64,000 bases of DNA from Fulvimarina sp039652615 (GCF_039652615.1 NZ_JBDJAC010000001.1:248001-312000), one strand, 5' to 3'. Positions 44,029 to 53,661 are shown, numbered from the stretch's first letter. Translations and numbers: made by a program. The notes: a model not told the origin generated them from the sequence alone.

Positions 44029-44430
44029 GGTCGTTGTCTCCGTATAGTTGTCGAATACCTGGTGTACCGGTTGAAAGGCGTCCGAAGGCGCGATGGTTCC
44101 CGGTGAAAGCGAATATCCCGTCTGGGCCTAGGCCGGCGAAATCATGCGCAACTGCCCTCATATTAGCATGAAATGGTTTGATTTACACCCTGCCCCTCTC
44201 GAAGATGAGGGGGCGAAGGAGCTGAACCTGTCTCCAAAATGATCTTCAGGCACGAAGTCGTACCTCTATGGCATCGCGATGCAATTTTCCTCTTGACTGC
44301 GAAGCCCAAAATGTCGAGACACGCGCCATCGGTCGAACACCTGATTTCGGAAACCGAGGGTCGGCGATTTAGATTGCCACCTTTTGCCGAAATCTGGGCG
44401 TGTTTGTTATCGATGGCCGAATGGTCACGG
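44029..44430. other. Region between infC and tRNA-Thr
   Basis: This 402-base stretch should hold the infC promoter (minus) and the tRNA-Thr promoter (plus). A GC-rich near-palindrome lies at 44192-44214. No gene is supported. Confidence 0.4.
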
Positions 44431-44505
44431 GCTGCCGTAGCTCAGGGGTAGAGCACTCCCTTGGTAAGGGAGAGGCCGAGAGTTCAAATCTCTCCGGCAG
44501 CACCA
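44431..44505 (+). tRNA. tRNA-Thr (anticodon GGT)
   Basis: A 75-base cloverleaf with encoded CCA. Acceptor GCTGCCG/CGGCAGC, D arm TAGCTCAGGGGTAGAGC, anticodon stem CTCCC/GGGAG with loop TTGGTAA, T arm with GTTCAAATC. Anticodon GGT reads threonine codons ACC and ACU. Confidence 0.97.
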
Positions 44506-45035
44506 TCATATAAGCCTTACGGCGGACGGCTTTAGCTCCGCCGGATAATCACTTTCCGAATTGACTTGAAGACATCGTCTTGTGTGCAACTTCGCGCCGG
44601 CGGCACGTTTTCACCTAGCGCCCCGCCGTTCTGTCCTCCGGCCGATCTGGATGGAGCGGCGACCTCGATGAGAGTTTCGCGATGGCGCTGTTCCGCGTGG
44701 TGTGGTGTTGGGAGGGTATGGCGGATTGGATTTTGCCCCGATTTAGCGCGCCTTTGGTGACGTGGCCCGAACAAGGGTGAGGGGCCAACGGCCCGAATTG
44801 CAGCCAGAGCAACCAAAGTAGGCGCGCGCTCATGATCGAGTTGACCGTTGCCTGTTTGTAACTCGCCATATGCACCACTGTATGGGGTGCCAAGAGGAAA
44901 AGACGCAAACCGGCCGGGATTTGAGTCTCGCGAAGTCCATAGGCCTTCGGCCGCCCGAGCGGCCTCTGAGCTATTTGCTGGAGAAGTGAATTCGACCCTG
45001 TTGCCAATTCACTCTCTCTAAGTTGTGTGAAGGCC
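44506..45035. other. Unannotated region after tRNA-Thr
   Basis: A 7-base hairpin (44520-44526 with 44537-44543) 14 bases after the tRNA might aid 3' processing, but no T run follows it. The remaining sequence shows no supported gene, integrase or repeat. Confidence 0.4.
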
Positions 45036-45800
45036 TTACTGGCGGGCGCGAAGTGCGATTGCTTGCCGAATCCAGCCGTCCTGCTCGATGCGCCCGCTTT
45101 CGCAGCCCAAGGCGTTCTCGATCCAAGCGGCCTGCGGTTTCGTCCAGCCGGCAATCTGTTCGAGGTGGAAGACGCCGAGATCGTAAAGCAGACGCTCGAG
45201 GGAAGGGCCGATCCCCTCTATTTGCGTCAGTGATTCGGGAGAGGCGCCTTCGCGAGGTTTGGCCAGCAGCTGCGGTTCTTCGCCAACTTCGATCGTCCCG
45301 CTCAGCTGGGCGTCGTCGAATTGCGCCTTTGCCGATGAGTCGGTACCGCTGTCTGGCATCGGCATCGAGATCGCCGATTTCTCTGGCTCGTCGGGAGCGG
45401 CACGATTGCCGCGCTCCAAGCGGATCACCTCGACACTGATCGTGCTGCCGCCAAAGCTTGCGAACTTGGCCTTGCCGGTTGGCGGAGCGCTCTTGCCTGG
45501 CTTGATTTTCGGCGTCCATGTCGAGTGCATCGCCTTGATGCGCTGGCGTTCTGCCTCGAGCTCGGCCTCGGATTTCGAGAGCTGCCGATAGTCCAGAGTG
45601 CGAAAGTCTTGACGATAGGCACGCGCCTTGTGCTTGGCTTCGAGCGGATCGTCTTCAATCACCTCGCCCGCACTGACCCTAGCCTTGAGAGCGTTGATGA
45701 GCTTCTGATCCGCGATCGGGCCTGGGTCCCAGTCATTCGAAGCGGGGGCTGCCCCAATTCGATCCTTCTTTGGTGTATTGCCGTCGTCGGAATTCGCCAT
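45036..45800 (-). CDS. Hypothetical protein with C-terminal helix-hairpin-helix domain
   Basis: A 254-residue protein. The first 185 residues are hydrophilic, with charged helices (SKSEAELEAERQRIKAMHS) and low-complexity linkers. The last 65 contain LTQIEGIGPSLERLLYDLG and a repeat-like FHLEQIAGWTKPQAAWIENAL, a helix-hairpin-helix module like that in COG3743 proteins and in the C-terminal extension of some alphaproteobacterial NuoE proteins (from memory). The module usually binds DNA or proteins. The function is unknown. It stands alone. Confidence 0.7.
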   Translation of the reverse strand: MANSDDGNTPKKDRIGAAPASNDWDPGPIADQKLINALKARVSAGEVIEDDPLEAKHKARAYRQDFRTLDYRQLSKSEAELEAERQRIKAMHSTWTPKIKPGKSAPPTGKAKFASFGGSTISVEVIRLERGNRAAPDEPEKSAISMPMPDSGTDSSAKAQFDDAQLSGTIEVGEEPQLLAKPREGASPESLTQIEGIGPSLERLLYDLGVFHLEQIAGWTKPQAAWIENALGCESGRIEQDGWIRQAIALRARQ

Positions 45801-46070
45801 GGAAGCCCTCGCTGAAGATTCTGTTCTCGCTGCGCAGCCGCAATAAAGGCCTGTTCAGCCTTGTGTGCGGTGCGCTCTCATGAAGCCGCTTATAGCTTTG
45901 GTTCGGCGAGACGGCAAACGGCAGGCTCTCTTACGTCACCCATACGATTGCTTCCCAGTGACCGGTTTCGATGACGCTGTTATGCCGCCTGCGCCTAGAA
46001 GCGCTATCCCGCTCAAATTGCGTTGCTCCGACCAAACCCTTGAGGTGACGGTCTTTCACGACGTCCAACG
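45801..46070. other. Intergenic region upstream of the helix-hairpin-helix gene
   Basis: No supported gene. It should contain the promoter of the gene at 45036-45800. Confidence 0.4.
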
Positions 46071-46073
46071 CAA

Positions 46074-46105
46074 AGAAAAAGGGCCCGGCCGAAGCCGAGC
46101 CCTTT
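46074..46105 (-). terminator. Terminator of the porin gene
   Basis: On the minus strand GGGCTCGGC pairs with GCCGGGCCC, with one G-U pair and a small loop, and TTTTTCTTTG follows. It begins 26 bases after the porin stop codon. Confidence 0.8.
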
Positions 46106-46130
46106 CCCGAATGCTGTTCTAATCGAAGGA

Positions 46131-47348
46131 TTAGAAGGAGCGGACGAACTGAACGAAACCAGCGGTCTGGTCTGCATCGTTGTCGACGAAGCCGTTCTGG
46201 CCGTTGAAGTCGATGCTCGAGTAGGAAACTTCTGCGAGCATGTCGAAGTTGTTGGTGATCTCGTAACCAACGTTGCCGACGAGCTTGTAGTAGTCGCCGT
46301 TACCAGCGTTAACGGTGCGGATCGGAGCGGTGAGGATCGTGAAGTCGTCGAAGGTTTCGCCGTAGACACCCGAAACCGCAAGACCGAGCTTGCCGAAGCT
46401 CTGAGCATAGCCCGCACCAACCTGCCATTCGGTCGCAACCGCACCGACGAACGGATTGATATCGTTGCCCAGCGAACGAACGTTGTTGAACAGGCCGAGG
46501 GTCGAGTATGTCGACGGATCGAACGCGTAGGAGCCTTCGAACTTCAGCTCGGAGTCAGCTGCGATGATGTCCTTGAACGAAGCGTTCGCCTTGAGGACGA
46601 ATGCATCTTCGCTGACGACCGGGTTCAGAAGTCCGATGCCGAACGGTTCGAAGCCGCCCTGGCCGAACTGCACGGACTCTTCGTAAACACCGTACAGATT
46701 GAAGCTGCCGAAGCCGCCGGAATAACCGAGCTTACCGACAACGTTCGGAGCGAAGTCGCCGCTGCCGTCGTCTTCGAGTGCAACGGTGGCTGCAAGGCCG
46801 CCGGCTGCGAACGTGTAGGACACGCGGTTGGTCTGGATGTCGCCGATCGGAAGATCGGTATCGGTCAGGAGGCCGTCACCTTCGGTGAACAGCGAGTCGA
46901 GGTAACCCATGGTGAGGCCGCCGAGCTGGATGTAGCCCATGTCCATGGCGTACGACTCGTCGTTGCTGTAGGCACCGAACGTGTTGGTGGCCTGGATGCG
47001 AGCGAACGCACGGAGCGTGCCGAGCTCGGTCTCTTCACGAGCGTCGAAGTTCAGACGAACGCGGACGGCGGAGCCGGCCTGGTAGTCGTCGCCTTCGGCG
47101 TTGCGAACGAAGTTGTTGCCGAAGCTGTCTTCGACCGGGCCTGCGACAGCGTACTTGAAGCGGACGTAGCCGTTGATCGAGAGGCACGTCTCGGTGCCCG
47201 GAATGTAGTGGAAGCCGGTGCCGTAAACGTCGCAAACGCGAACGTATTCGGTGGGCTCTGCCATCGGTACGATAACGTCCGCAGCGCGGGCGCCGGTAAC
47301 TGCGACGAGGGCCGCAGCGGAGCCGAGAAGAAGGCTCTTAATGTTCAT
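46131..47348 (-). CDS. Outer membrane porin (Omp2b family)
   Basis: A 405-residue porin. The signal peptide MNIKSLLLGSAAALVAVTGARA is cut before ADVIVP. The mature part opens with EYVRVCDVYGTGFHYIPGTE and CLSINGYVRFKYAV, the signature of rhizobial and Brucella porins, with a Cys pair. It ends in GFVQFVRSF, the aromatic C-terminus needed for outer-membrane assembly. The ATG at 47348 follows GGAGGTCAG. The codons look strongly biased, as expected for an abundant protein. Confidence 0.95.
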   Translation of the reverse strand: MNIKSLLLGSAAALVAVTGARAADVIVPMAEPTEYVRVCDVYGTGFHYIPGTETCLSINGYVRFKYAVAGPVEDSFGNNFVRNAEGDDYQAGSAVRVRLNFDAREETELGTLRAFARIQATNTFGAYSNDESYAMDMGYIQLGGLTMGYLDSLFTEGDGLLTDTDLPIGDIQTNRVSYTFAAGGLAATVALEDDGSGDFAPNVVGKLGYSGGFGSFNLYGVYEESVQFGQGGFEPFGIGLLNPVVSEDAFVLKANASFKDIIAADSELKFEGSYAFDPSTYSTLGLFNNVRSLGNDINPFVGAVATEWQVGAGYAQSFGKLGLAVSGVYGETFDDFTILTAPIRTVNAGNGDYYKLVGNVGYEITNNFDMLAEVSYSSIDFNGQNGFVDNDADQTAGFVQFVRSF

Positions 47349-47857
47349 GTCCTGACCTCCAGTCATATTATTGATGGGTTGGGGCATATCCTTGAGAATT
47401 TTCTCTCTTACCCGTCCCTGCGAAAGCCGGCGCGATTTGTCCCCGCGGTCTTTCTGATGACGACAATATCCATCCATGTCGGCGGCGCAATTACAGAAAT
47501 GCCACACCAAGCCCAAACCGGCTGTAGAGACACACCCTGTTGCAGGGAGAACACGAAACTGGAAACCACTTGTTAACTCCTGTGGCGGCAAGGCGCTGAA
47601 AAGGTGGCCGAATCCGGTTGCGGCCCCAGGAATCACCGTATGCGACGCCTTGCTGGCAGATCTGACCCAGCACAAGATGCCGAGCGCAAGGGGCTTGGCT
47701 CGCGGGCAAAGTGGCAGGTTTTCGCTTGTGGATTCGGTCCTGTCTGACACGGTCGAGTCGACAGTCTGTTGCCTCGGGCAGACCGGATCGCTGGGCCGGT
47801 TCGACGGCAGCCCTCAAGCGACGCACGATGTGGGCGATATGATAAGTCTTTAGAAAA
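47349..47857 (-). other. Porin leader and gene-free region
   Basis: These 509 bases upstream of the porin hold no supported gene. A long untranslated leader, as often found upstream of major outer-membrane protein genes, is possible; I cannot define the promoter. Confidence 0.4.
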
Positions 47858-48358
47858 TCAGAAGGTTCGGAAGAAGACGAGGAGCTGACAGCAGACCACG
47901 ACGACCGTGAGGACGAGCCTCAGGCGGGCGAACCATGCGGGAAGCTTGCGCATGCGCGCGGAAGCGAAGTCCCAGATGCCCTGAAGCGCGAATGAGACCG
48001 CAAAGCCGGCAAAAGCGTAGGGGACGGGAACGAGAACGAGAGCCCAACCCATGAGGGATGGCAGAACGGATAGAATCAGATCGCGTTGCGGATTGGTCGC
48101 GTCGCGCCGAAGCCCGAGACCCCACCGTATTCCTCCGAGGAAGGAGAGGATTGCCGCTGAATAGGCGGCAAGAGCCAGGGTCACGACGCCGAAGGCGATC
48201 GTAGAGGTTCCGCCATAGGCAAGGAGGCCCGACAAGAGCACGAATGGCACAAGTCCGCCGAGACCGAGTGCCCAAGCCGTTCGAACAGGCGGACCGGCCT
48301 GTGTGTCCCCAACCTGTTCGATACCATGGTCCCCGGTCATTTTAAGTCGTTGCGCCAT
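47858..48358 (-). CDS. DUF3429 family membrane protein
   Basis: A protein of about 166 residues with five likely helices. The family pattern is clear: GLGGLVPFVLLSGLLAYGG, then YSAAILSFLGGIRWGLGL, LSVLPSLMGWALVLVP and a C-terminal helix. The function is unknown. The start is uncertain: ATG at 48409, 48358 or 48340 are in frame and none has a strong ribosome binding site. Confidence 0.82.
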   Translation of the reverse strand: MAQRLKMTGDHGIEQVGDTQAGPPVRTAWALGLGGLVPFVLLSGLLAYGGTSTIAFGVVTLALAAYSAAILSFLGGIRWGLGLRRDATNPQRDLILSVLPSLMGWALVLVPVPYAFAGFAVSFALQGIWDFASARMRKLPAWFARLRLVLTVVVVCCQLLVFFRTF

Positions 48359-48496
48359 CCATGAATAAAATTGCCAATGAGCCTTTGGTTTCAAGGCGGC
48401 ATATCGCAATCAAACTGCCGAACAGCCGCGAAAGAAGTGAGCCCGCCGCGTCTCCCAGATGAAACCGCTTTCGCCGTCCGGCCGTACAGCTAAATT

Positions 48497-49312
48497 CTAT
48501 GCTGCCAAGAAATCGAGGACCGCCGCTTTGAAGACCTTGTCTCCCACCGCAAGCATGTGATCGCGGTTCGGGATATCCAACGCCTGCGCGTTCGGCATCA
48601 GCTCCGCGAGTTTTTCAGGTGAGCCGGCGATGTCGTCTTTCGATCCGACGCCGATGAGCGTCGGAATATCGATCGTCTTGACGTCTTCCTCCGTCAGCTC
48701 TTCGCGCGAGTGGGCGATACAGGCCGCAAGCGCTTTCCTGTCGCTCTTCGTCCGGTCGGCGAATGCCCGGAACATTTGTCCCCTCGCGTCAGTGACGTCG
48801 TCGATGGATGGAGCCCGCAACGCCTTGGCAATGGGATCCCAATCACCAACGCCGGAGATCAGTCCATAGCCCAGGCCGCCAAGAACGAGCTTTTCGACGA
48901 CCTCCGGACGGCAAAGGGCTGCGAAAGCGCTGACCCTGGCGCCCATCGAATAGCCGAAGAAGACGGCCGAGCCGATGTCCAGATGATCGAGAAGCCCAAA
49001 GGCATCCTCGGCCATCTTGGCAGGCGTATAAGCTGCCTCGTCTTTAGGCTTGTCACTCCGTCCATGGCCGCGATGGTCGAAGGCAAGAACCCGGTATCCA
49101 GCTGATGTCAGAGCGTCGACCCAACCGGGATCCGTCCAGTTGAATTTGATCGACGACGCAAAGCCATGGATCAGCAGGACGACAGGCCCGTCTGCGGGTC
49201 CCTCGTCGATGAAATTCAGTTCAAGACCGTCGCGATTGAATGTTGGCAAGCGATCAACCCCTATTGAAAAAGCCCGGCTTATCTTCTTGCCGGGCTTAAC
49301 ATGCTCGCTCAT
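48497..49312 (-). CDS. Alpha/beta hydrolase
   Basis: A 271-residue alpha/beta hydrolase. The oxyanion-hole segment LLIHGFASS, the nucleophile elbow FFGYSMGAR, a late Asp in GVGSKDDIAG and the His in PNRDHMLAVG form the expected catalytic set. HRGHGRSDKP follows strand 4. No signal peptide. The substrate is unknown; esterase or C-C hydrolase are both possible. It is followed by no other gene on its strand within 80 bases. Confidence 0.9.
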   Translation of the reverse strand: MSEHVKPGKKISRAFSIGVDRLPTFNRDGLELNFIDEGPADGPVVLLIHGFASSIKFNWTDPGWVDALTSAGYRVLAFDHRGHGRSDKPKDEAAYTPAKMAEDAFGLLDHLDIGSAVFFGYSMGARVSAFAALCRPEVVEKLVLGGLGYGLISGVGDWDPIAKALRAPSIDDVTDARGQMFRAFADRTKSDRKALAACIAHSREELTEEDVKTIDIPTLIGVGSKDDIAGSPEKLAELMPNAQALDIPNRDHMLAVGDKVFKAAVLDFLAA

Positions 49313-49340
49313 GCAGATGCAGTGTGTCGGGCGAGCGTCC

Positions 49341-49499
49341 TCAGTATTTTCCGATGACCCAGATTGCGTGGATGACGCCGGGGATGAAGCCTAGGAGCGT
49401 CAGCACGATATTGATCCAGAAATGTTTGCCAAGTCCGACCTGCAGAAAAACGCCCAGCGGGGGAAGGATGATCGCGCAGATGATCCTGATGATATCCAT
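49341..49499 (-). CDS. YqaE/Pmp3 family small membrane protein
   Basis: A 52-residue protein starting MDIIRIICAIILPPLGVFL and ending GFIPGVIHAIWVIGKY, with two membrane helices. This is the very conserved Pmp3/YqaE family, linked in other organisms to membrane potential and salt or cold stress. It is too short for many gene finders. It lies just upstream of the alpha/beta hydrolase on the same strand. Confidence 0.92.
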   Translation of the reverse strand: MDIIRIICAIILPPLGVFLQVGLGKHFWINIVLTLLGFIPGVIHAIWVIGKY

Positions 49500-49746
49500 G
49501 GCAGGCCTGCTCCTTTAAAAGATTGATACGTTGACCGAAGCAACGTGCGGTGGCCTGCGACGTTCCGTGTCGTTGAACGCGATATTTCGTGAAGTCGTTG
49601 TCTGGATAATCGATCCGGGCACGCGGCAGGAACGGGGAAGGGGACTTCGCGCAATTTTGAACAGGCTGGTTTCTGTCATCTGTCTCCTAAGTTCCATTTT
49701 CATACCGTCGCATCGCGAGATCGAGAAGCAAGGACAGGAATAGGGA

Positions 49747-50271
49747 ATGAGCTTCAATAATTTCATCGCCGCCGGATCGTTTGTCTTCAGCCTTGCGACC
49801 GGTTCCGCGGCTCTGGCTCAAGGCGACGATTATTTCGAACGCTATAGCGGCGACTGGGAAGGTGGCGGTCGCGTGCAACTGGAAAAGCTGCCGAAGCCGG
49901 TCAACGTGTCATGCGAGGCGGAAGGCACCGCGGAAACCGAGACCGAATTCAAGCTTCAAGGCACCTGCTCGGCGATGCTGGTTCTCAGCAACAACATCGG
50001 CGCGGAACTGGTTCTGGACACGAAAACAGGTCAGTATACCGGGGTCTACACAGGATCTGAAAGCGGACCCGCGAAACTGGCCGGCACGCGCAACGGCGAC
50101 AGCCTCGACCTCGAAGTGACCTGGAACAAGGTCATCTACAACGACGACAAGGCCGTGATGACGATCACCAACGATGGTGACGGATCCTTCGTGTTGAAGG
50201 TGACCGAAGAGATCGATGGAAAGGACGTGGTCGTCTCGGACCTGAGCTTCACGGAGAAGAAGGCGCAGTAG
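49747..50271 (+). CDS. Exported hypothetical protein (174 aa)
   Basis: A 174-residue protein with a signal peptide (FNNFIAAGSFVFSLATGSAALAQ, cut near residue 25). The mature part is predicted beta-rich and acidic, with YSGDWEGGGRVQ and VSCEAEGTAETETEFKLQG, and only two cysteines (CEAEG, GTCSA) that could form a disulfide. I recall similar secreted proteins in Rhizobiales but know no function. The gene is alone, convergent with the IalB-family gene. Confidence 0.75.
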   Translation: MSFNNFIAAGSFVFSLATGSAALAQGDDYFERYSGDWEGGGRVQLEKLPKPVNVSCEAEGTAETETEFKLQGTCSAMLVLSNNIGAELVLDTKTGQYTGVYTGSESGPAKLAGTRNGDSLDLEVTWNKVIYNDDKAVMTITNDGDGSFVLKVTEEIDGKDVVVSDLSFTEKKAQ

Positions 50272-50311
50272 CGGGGGCCCGGCGGCTCCGGCTCGGACAG
50301 TTCACGACGAA

Positions 50312-50343
50312 TGAAAAGGCGCTCCGTGTGAACGAAGCGCCTT
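50312..50343 (-). terminator. Terminator of the IalB-family gene
   Basis: An 8-base perfect stem (50316-50323 with 50336-50343) lies between the convergent genes. On the minus strand the arm ends in TTTT, which suits the IalB-family transcript; the stem might act on both strands. Confidence 0.6.
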
Positions 50344-50375
50344 CATAGAGTGTCGTGATGTTCTCGGATAAAGCC

Positions 50376-51035
50376 TTACTGGGCTGTCTCGCCGCCGCTT
50401 TTCGCAGCATTCTGAGCATCTTCGAACTTTTTGCGACGGTCCTCCGCCTGCTTCTGGAGAGCCTCGTTCAGCTCACGCTGACGCGAAGCGATCTCGGAGG
50501 CATCCGTCGGATCGCCATCATAGGCTGCCGTGAAGCCGGACAGCGTGATCGGCACCGGATTTGGCTGGCGCTGGAAGTTGATCGAAGTGACGGTCATCTT
50601 CTGGCCGCGCTTCATGCGGCTGACCAGATCGTTGGTCAGTTCGGCCTCGGCGATGCAGCGGTCCTGGAAGCAGACCGAATAGTTCAGCGCCACCGGGCTG
50701 GCGTCATCGATCTTGACCTGGACGCCGGCCGGAATGACGCGGCCGGTCGGAACGACGGCCTGAACAACCTTCTGGTTAACCTTACCTGTAACCTCGATGA
50801 GATTCATCGCGGTGATCAGCTGGCGGGTATCAGCAACCAGGGTGAACTGCGTGTTGCAGATATTGTTCTCGCCCTGCTGCGAGCAGACCTTGAACCACTC
50901 GCCCGGTACCGTCTGCATACCCTGGCCGCCGCCGCCAGGCGCACGCTGCTGCTGCTGTGCCTGTGCTCCGCCGGCAAATGTTGCGGCACCAAACACAGCC
51001 GCGGCAATCATGAAAGACGTAAATTGGCGTTGCAT
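50376..51035 (-). CDS. Invasion-associated locus B (IalB) family protein
   Basis: A 219-residue exported protein with signal peptide (SFMIAAAVFGAATFAGGAQA) and a Gln/Gly-rich start of the mature chain. The IalB domain is visible in WFKVCSQQGENNICNTQ, VPTGRVIPAGVQVKIDD and VCFQDRCIAEAEL with four cysteines. A charged helix (SRQRELNEALQKQAEDRRKKFED) ends the protein. The family is widespread in Rhizobiales and not limited to pathogens. ATG at 51035 is chosen; a TTG precedes it directly. Confidence 0.9.
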   Translation of the reverse strand: MQRQFTSFMIAAAVFGAATFAGGAQAQQQQRAPGGGGQGMQTVPGEWFKVCSQQGENNICNTQFTLVADTRQLITAMNLIEVTGKVNQKVVQAVVPTGRVIPAGVQVKIDDASPVALNYSVCFQDRCIAEAELTNDLVSRMKRGQKMTVTSINFQRQPNPVPITLSGFTAAYDGDPTDASEIASRQRELNEALQKQAEDRRKKFEDAQNAAKSGGETAQ

Positions 51036-51346
51036 CAATAGGAGGCCTCTGTTCCTTCAAGCTTGGGCAGATCGGACTACGATCGGATCGCGTTCGCCGG
51101 ATTTCTTAAACGGCGGTTCCGTCTGACGCAAATAAGGCCAATTGAAGACTTACACGGGCGAGCAGATGAATTGACCTCGGGGGCGATTTGCGTCCAACAA
51201 GTGGCTCAGATGCCGCTTTGGCTGCTGACGAACCCGTGAAAATGCTGGTTTCGAGGCCCTGTGGGCAGACAGGCTCATCAAAGAAACTGACGGCAGGGGG
51301 CAAGTCCTCCAGACCCCTTCGCCCGACATTTATGGAGACAGACTGA

Positions 51347-53173
51347 ATGCGTATGCCTATCACCGTCGGCATCATCGCGGCGGTTGCTTTCGTTGCCTCC
51401 GGCCTCACGCCGTTGGCTGCATGGGCAAAGCCGTCCCATGCGATCGCCATGCAAGGCGAGCCCGCCCTTCCGGCGGATTTCGAGCATCTTCCTTTCGTCA
51501 ACGCGGACGCTCCCAAGGGCGGCACGATGCGTTACGGCGTCTACGGCAATTTCGACAATCTCAATCCGGTCATCGTACGCGGCGCGTTGACGACCGCTCG
51601 CGGCATCTGGTTCGATCGGGAATTCGGCAATCTGGTGTTCGAGCCGCTGATGCAGCGCTCGCCGGACGAGCCTTTCACCATGTACGGCCTCCTCGCCGAA
51701 ACGGTCGAAACCGATACGGAGCGTTCCTTCGTCGAGTTTCAGCTGAACCCGAACGCCCGCTTCTCGGACGGCAAGCCCGTGCGTCCCGAGGATGTCCTCT
51801 TCACCGTCGAGATGCTGCGCGAGCACGGCCGCCCCTTCTATGCCAACTGGCTGCGCCCTGCGACGAAGATCGAAAAGGTCGGCGAGCACGGCGTTCGCTT
51901 CACCTTCGACGAGACGGCGGATCGGGAGACGCCGCTTCTTATTTCAGGGTTGCCGGTCCTTCCCGAACATGCGTTCGACCGCGACACCTTCGAACGCACG
52001 ACACTCGAGCCGGTCATCGGATCCGGGCCCTACGTGATCGAGGATGTACGGCCCGGTCAGCAGATCACTTACAAGAAAAATCCCGACTACTGGGGAGCGG
52101 ATCTGCCGATCAAGCAGGGCTACGACAACTACGATACGATCGTCATCGACTACTATCGGGATTCCAACGCCCAGTTCGAGGCGTTCAAGAAAGGCAACAG
52201 CTTTGTCTATATCGAAGGTGATCCGGCTCATTGGCGCACGGCCTTTGATTTTCCGGCCGTCAAGGACGGCCGCGTCGTAAAGGAGACCTTTCAGACCGGC
52301 GCGCCATCGAACATGCTGGCCTTCGTCTTCAATACGCGCCGGGAGAAATTCGCCGATCTGAAGGTTCGCCGCGCGCTCTCGATGCTGTTCGACTTCGAAT
52401 GGGCGAACGAAAATCTCTACTATGGCGCCTATCGCCGGACTGCCTCCTTCTTCCAGAATTCCGAACTCTCTTCGGCCGGTCGCCCGGCAAGCGATGCGGA
52501 AAAGTCGTTGCTCGCAGCCTATCCGGATGCCGTTTCTCCCGATGTGATGGATGGCAGCTACAAGCCCAGCATTTCGGACGGATCGGGCGCCGACCGGACC
52601 GTGCTGAGAAACGCCCTCAAGCTTTTGCAGGAAGCCGGTTACAAGTTCGAAGGCCGCACCCTTGTCGGCCCGGACGGCAAGCCGCTGAGCTTTGAAATCC
52701 TGACCCAGTCTCCGGAACAGGAGCGCATGGCGCTTGCCTTCAAGCGCACCTTGCAGCGCCTCGGCATCGAGGCGTCGATTCGGACGGTGGACGATTCTCA
52801 GTACCAGGCGCGCAAGACCGCCTATGACTACGACATGCTCATCACCACCTACAGTGCCTCGTTGTCACCCGGCGCTGAGCAGGTGAATCGCTGGGGTTCG
52901 GATTCCCGCGACGTCGCGGGTTTCTACAACTACGCCGGGGCAGCAGATCCGGCGATCGACGCGCTGATCAAGGCAATGGTCTCCGCCCGCTCGCGGGAAG
53001 CGTTCGTGACCGCCGTCCGGGCCTATGACCGCGTCCTCGTCTCCGGCCATTACGTGATCCCGCTGTTCCACCTGCCGGAACAGCGGCTGGCCCGCTGGAA
53101 CTTCATCAAGCATCCGGAAGAAACGCCGCTCTACGGCTACCAGCTGCCTTCATTCTGGCGGGAGTCCGACTAA
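51347..53173 (+). CDS. Peptide ABC transporter substrate-binding protein, YejA-like
   Basis: A 608-residue family 5 binding protein with signal peptide (cut after AAWA). The mature start HAIAMQGEPALPADFEHLPF and VNADAPKGGTMRYG is typical of YejA, which serves oligopeptide, microcin C or muropeptide import. Further signs are GSGPYVIEDVRPGQQITYKKNPDYWG and YDYDMLITTYSASLSPG. The permease and ATPase genes (yejBEF) do not follow: the next features are tRNA-Met and orphan genes. Its partners must lie elsewhere. Confidence 0.9.
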   Translation: MRMPITVGIIAAVAFVASGLTPLAAWAKPSHAIAMQGEPALPADFEHLPFVNADAPKGGTMRYGVYGNFDNLNPVIVRGALTTARGIWFDREFGNLVFEPLMQRSPDEPFTMYGLLAETVETDTERSFVEFQLNPNARFSDGKPVRPEDVLFTVEMLREHGRPFYANWLRPATKIEKVGEHGVRFTFDETADRETPLLISGLPVLPEHAFDRDTFERTTLEPVIGSGPYVIEDVRPGQQITYKKNPDYWGADLPIKQGYDNYDTIVIDYYRDSNAQFEAFKKGNSFVYIEGDPAHWRTAFDFPAVKDGRVVKETFQTGAPSNMLAFVFNTRREKFADLKVRRALSMLFDFEWANENLYYGAYRRTASFFQNSELSSAGRPASDAEKSLLAAYPDAVSPDVMDGSYKPSISDGSGADRTVLRNALKLLQEAGYKFEGRTLVGPDGKPLSFEILTQSPEQERMALAFKRTLQRLGIEASIRTVDDSQYQARKTAYDYDMLITTYSASLSPGAEQVNRWGSDSRDVAGFYNYAGAADPAIDALIKAMVSARSREAFVTAVRAYDRVLVSGHYVIPLFHLPEQRLARWNFIKHPEETPLYGYQLPSFWRESD

Positions 53174-53332
53174 TCCCGTTTCGCGGCGCCGCGCTCTTTC
53201 GGAAACCGGCTTAGCGATCATTCAGCGGGGAGGGGACTGCGTCCGTCTCCTCTCGCTCTCGGCTCGGGAACCATGTCTTGGGCCAAATTCACAGGACTTC
53301 AAACTTCCAAGCGCCATTGGTCACACAAACCG

Positions 53333-53361
53333 TTGACAGCCCCGCGCCTCCCCGCTTATAG
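53333..53361 (+). promoter_or_regulatory. Probable promoter of tRNA-Met
   Basis: A consensus TTGACA (53333-53338) and TTATAG (53356-53361) are 17 bases apart, about 48 bases upstream of the tRNA. It is the best sigma-70-type match I noticed in the window. Confidence 0.65.
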
Positions 53362-53409
53362 GACCGCTGCACCCGCGGCGTCTGGGGACGTTGGCGGCCT
53401 GCAAGGTTT

Positions 53410-53486
53410 GGCGGGGTAGCTCAGTTGGTTAGAGCAGCGGAATCATAATCCGCGTGTCGGGGGTTCAAGTCCCTCTCCCGCTACCA
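53410..53486 (+). tRNA. tRNA-Met (anticodon CAT, elongator type)
   Basis: A 77-base cloverleaf with encoded CCA. It starts GGCGGGGTAGCTCAGTTGG, the anticodon loop is ATCATAA, and the T arm has GTTCAAGTC. The sequence is of the elongator type of Rhizobiales; an isoleucine tRNA with modified CAT is less likely. It borders the accessory region downstream. Confidence 0.93.
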
Positions 53487-53661
53487 ACCATTTTCCCAAC
53501 AAAATCAGTTGTTTGAGGTAATGAGGGTGCCCTCATTTCTTCCCTGCCTTGTCGCATTCATGTTGCAGCGACTTCCCTTGATTTACCGGGGTTTCCCGGT
53601 AGGCTCGGCTACTCCACGCGACATGGGATGCAACATGGCGCGGTTTCGAAGGGGACGAGAC

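Noticed and set aside
44532..44816. Possible minus-strand gene after tRNA-Thr
   Set aside because: Composition is Pro/Arg/Ser-rich and it overlaps no conserved signal; not supported.
53487..53661. Integrase gene at the tRNA-Met 3' end
   Set aside because: Only a short MGCNMAR-like beginning is seen; no recombinase core follows, so I list it only as a possible trace.
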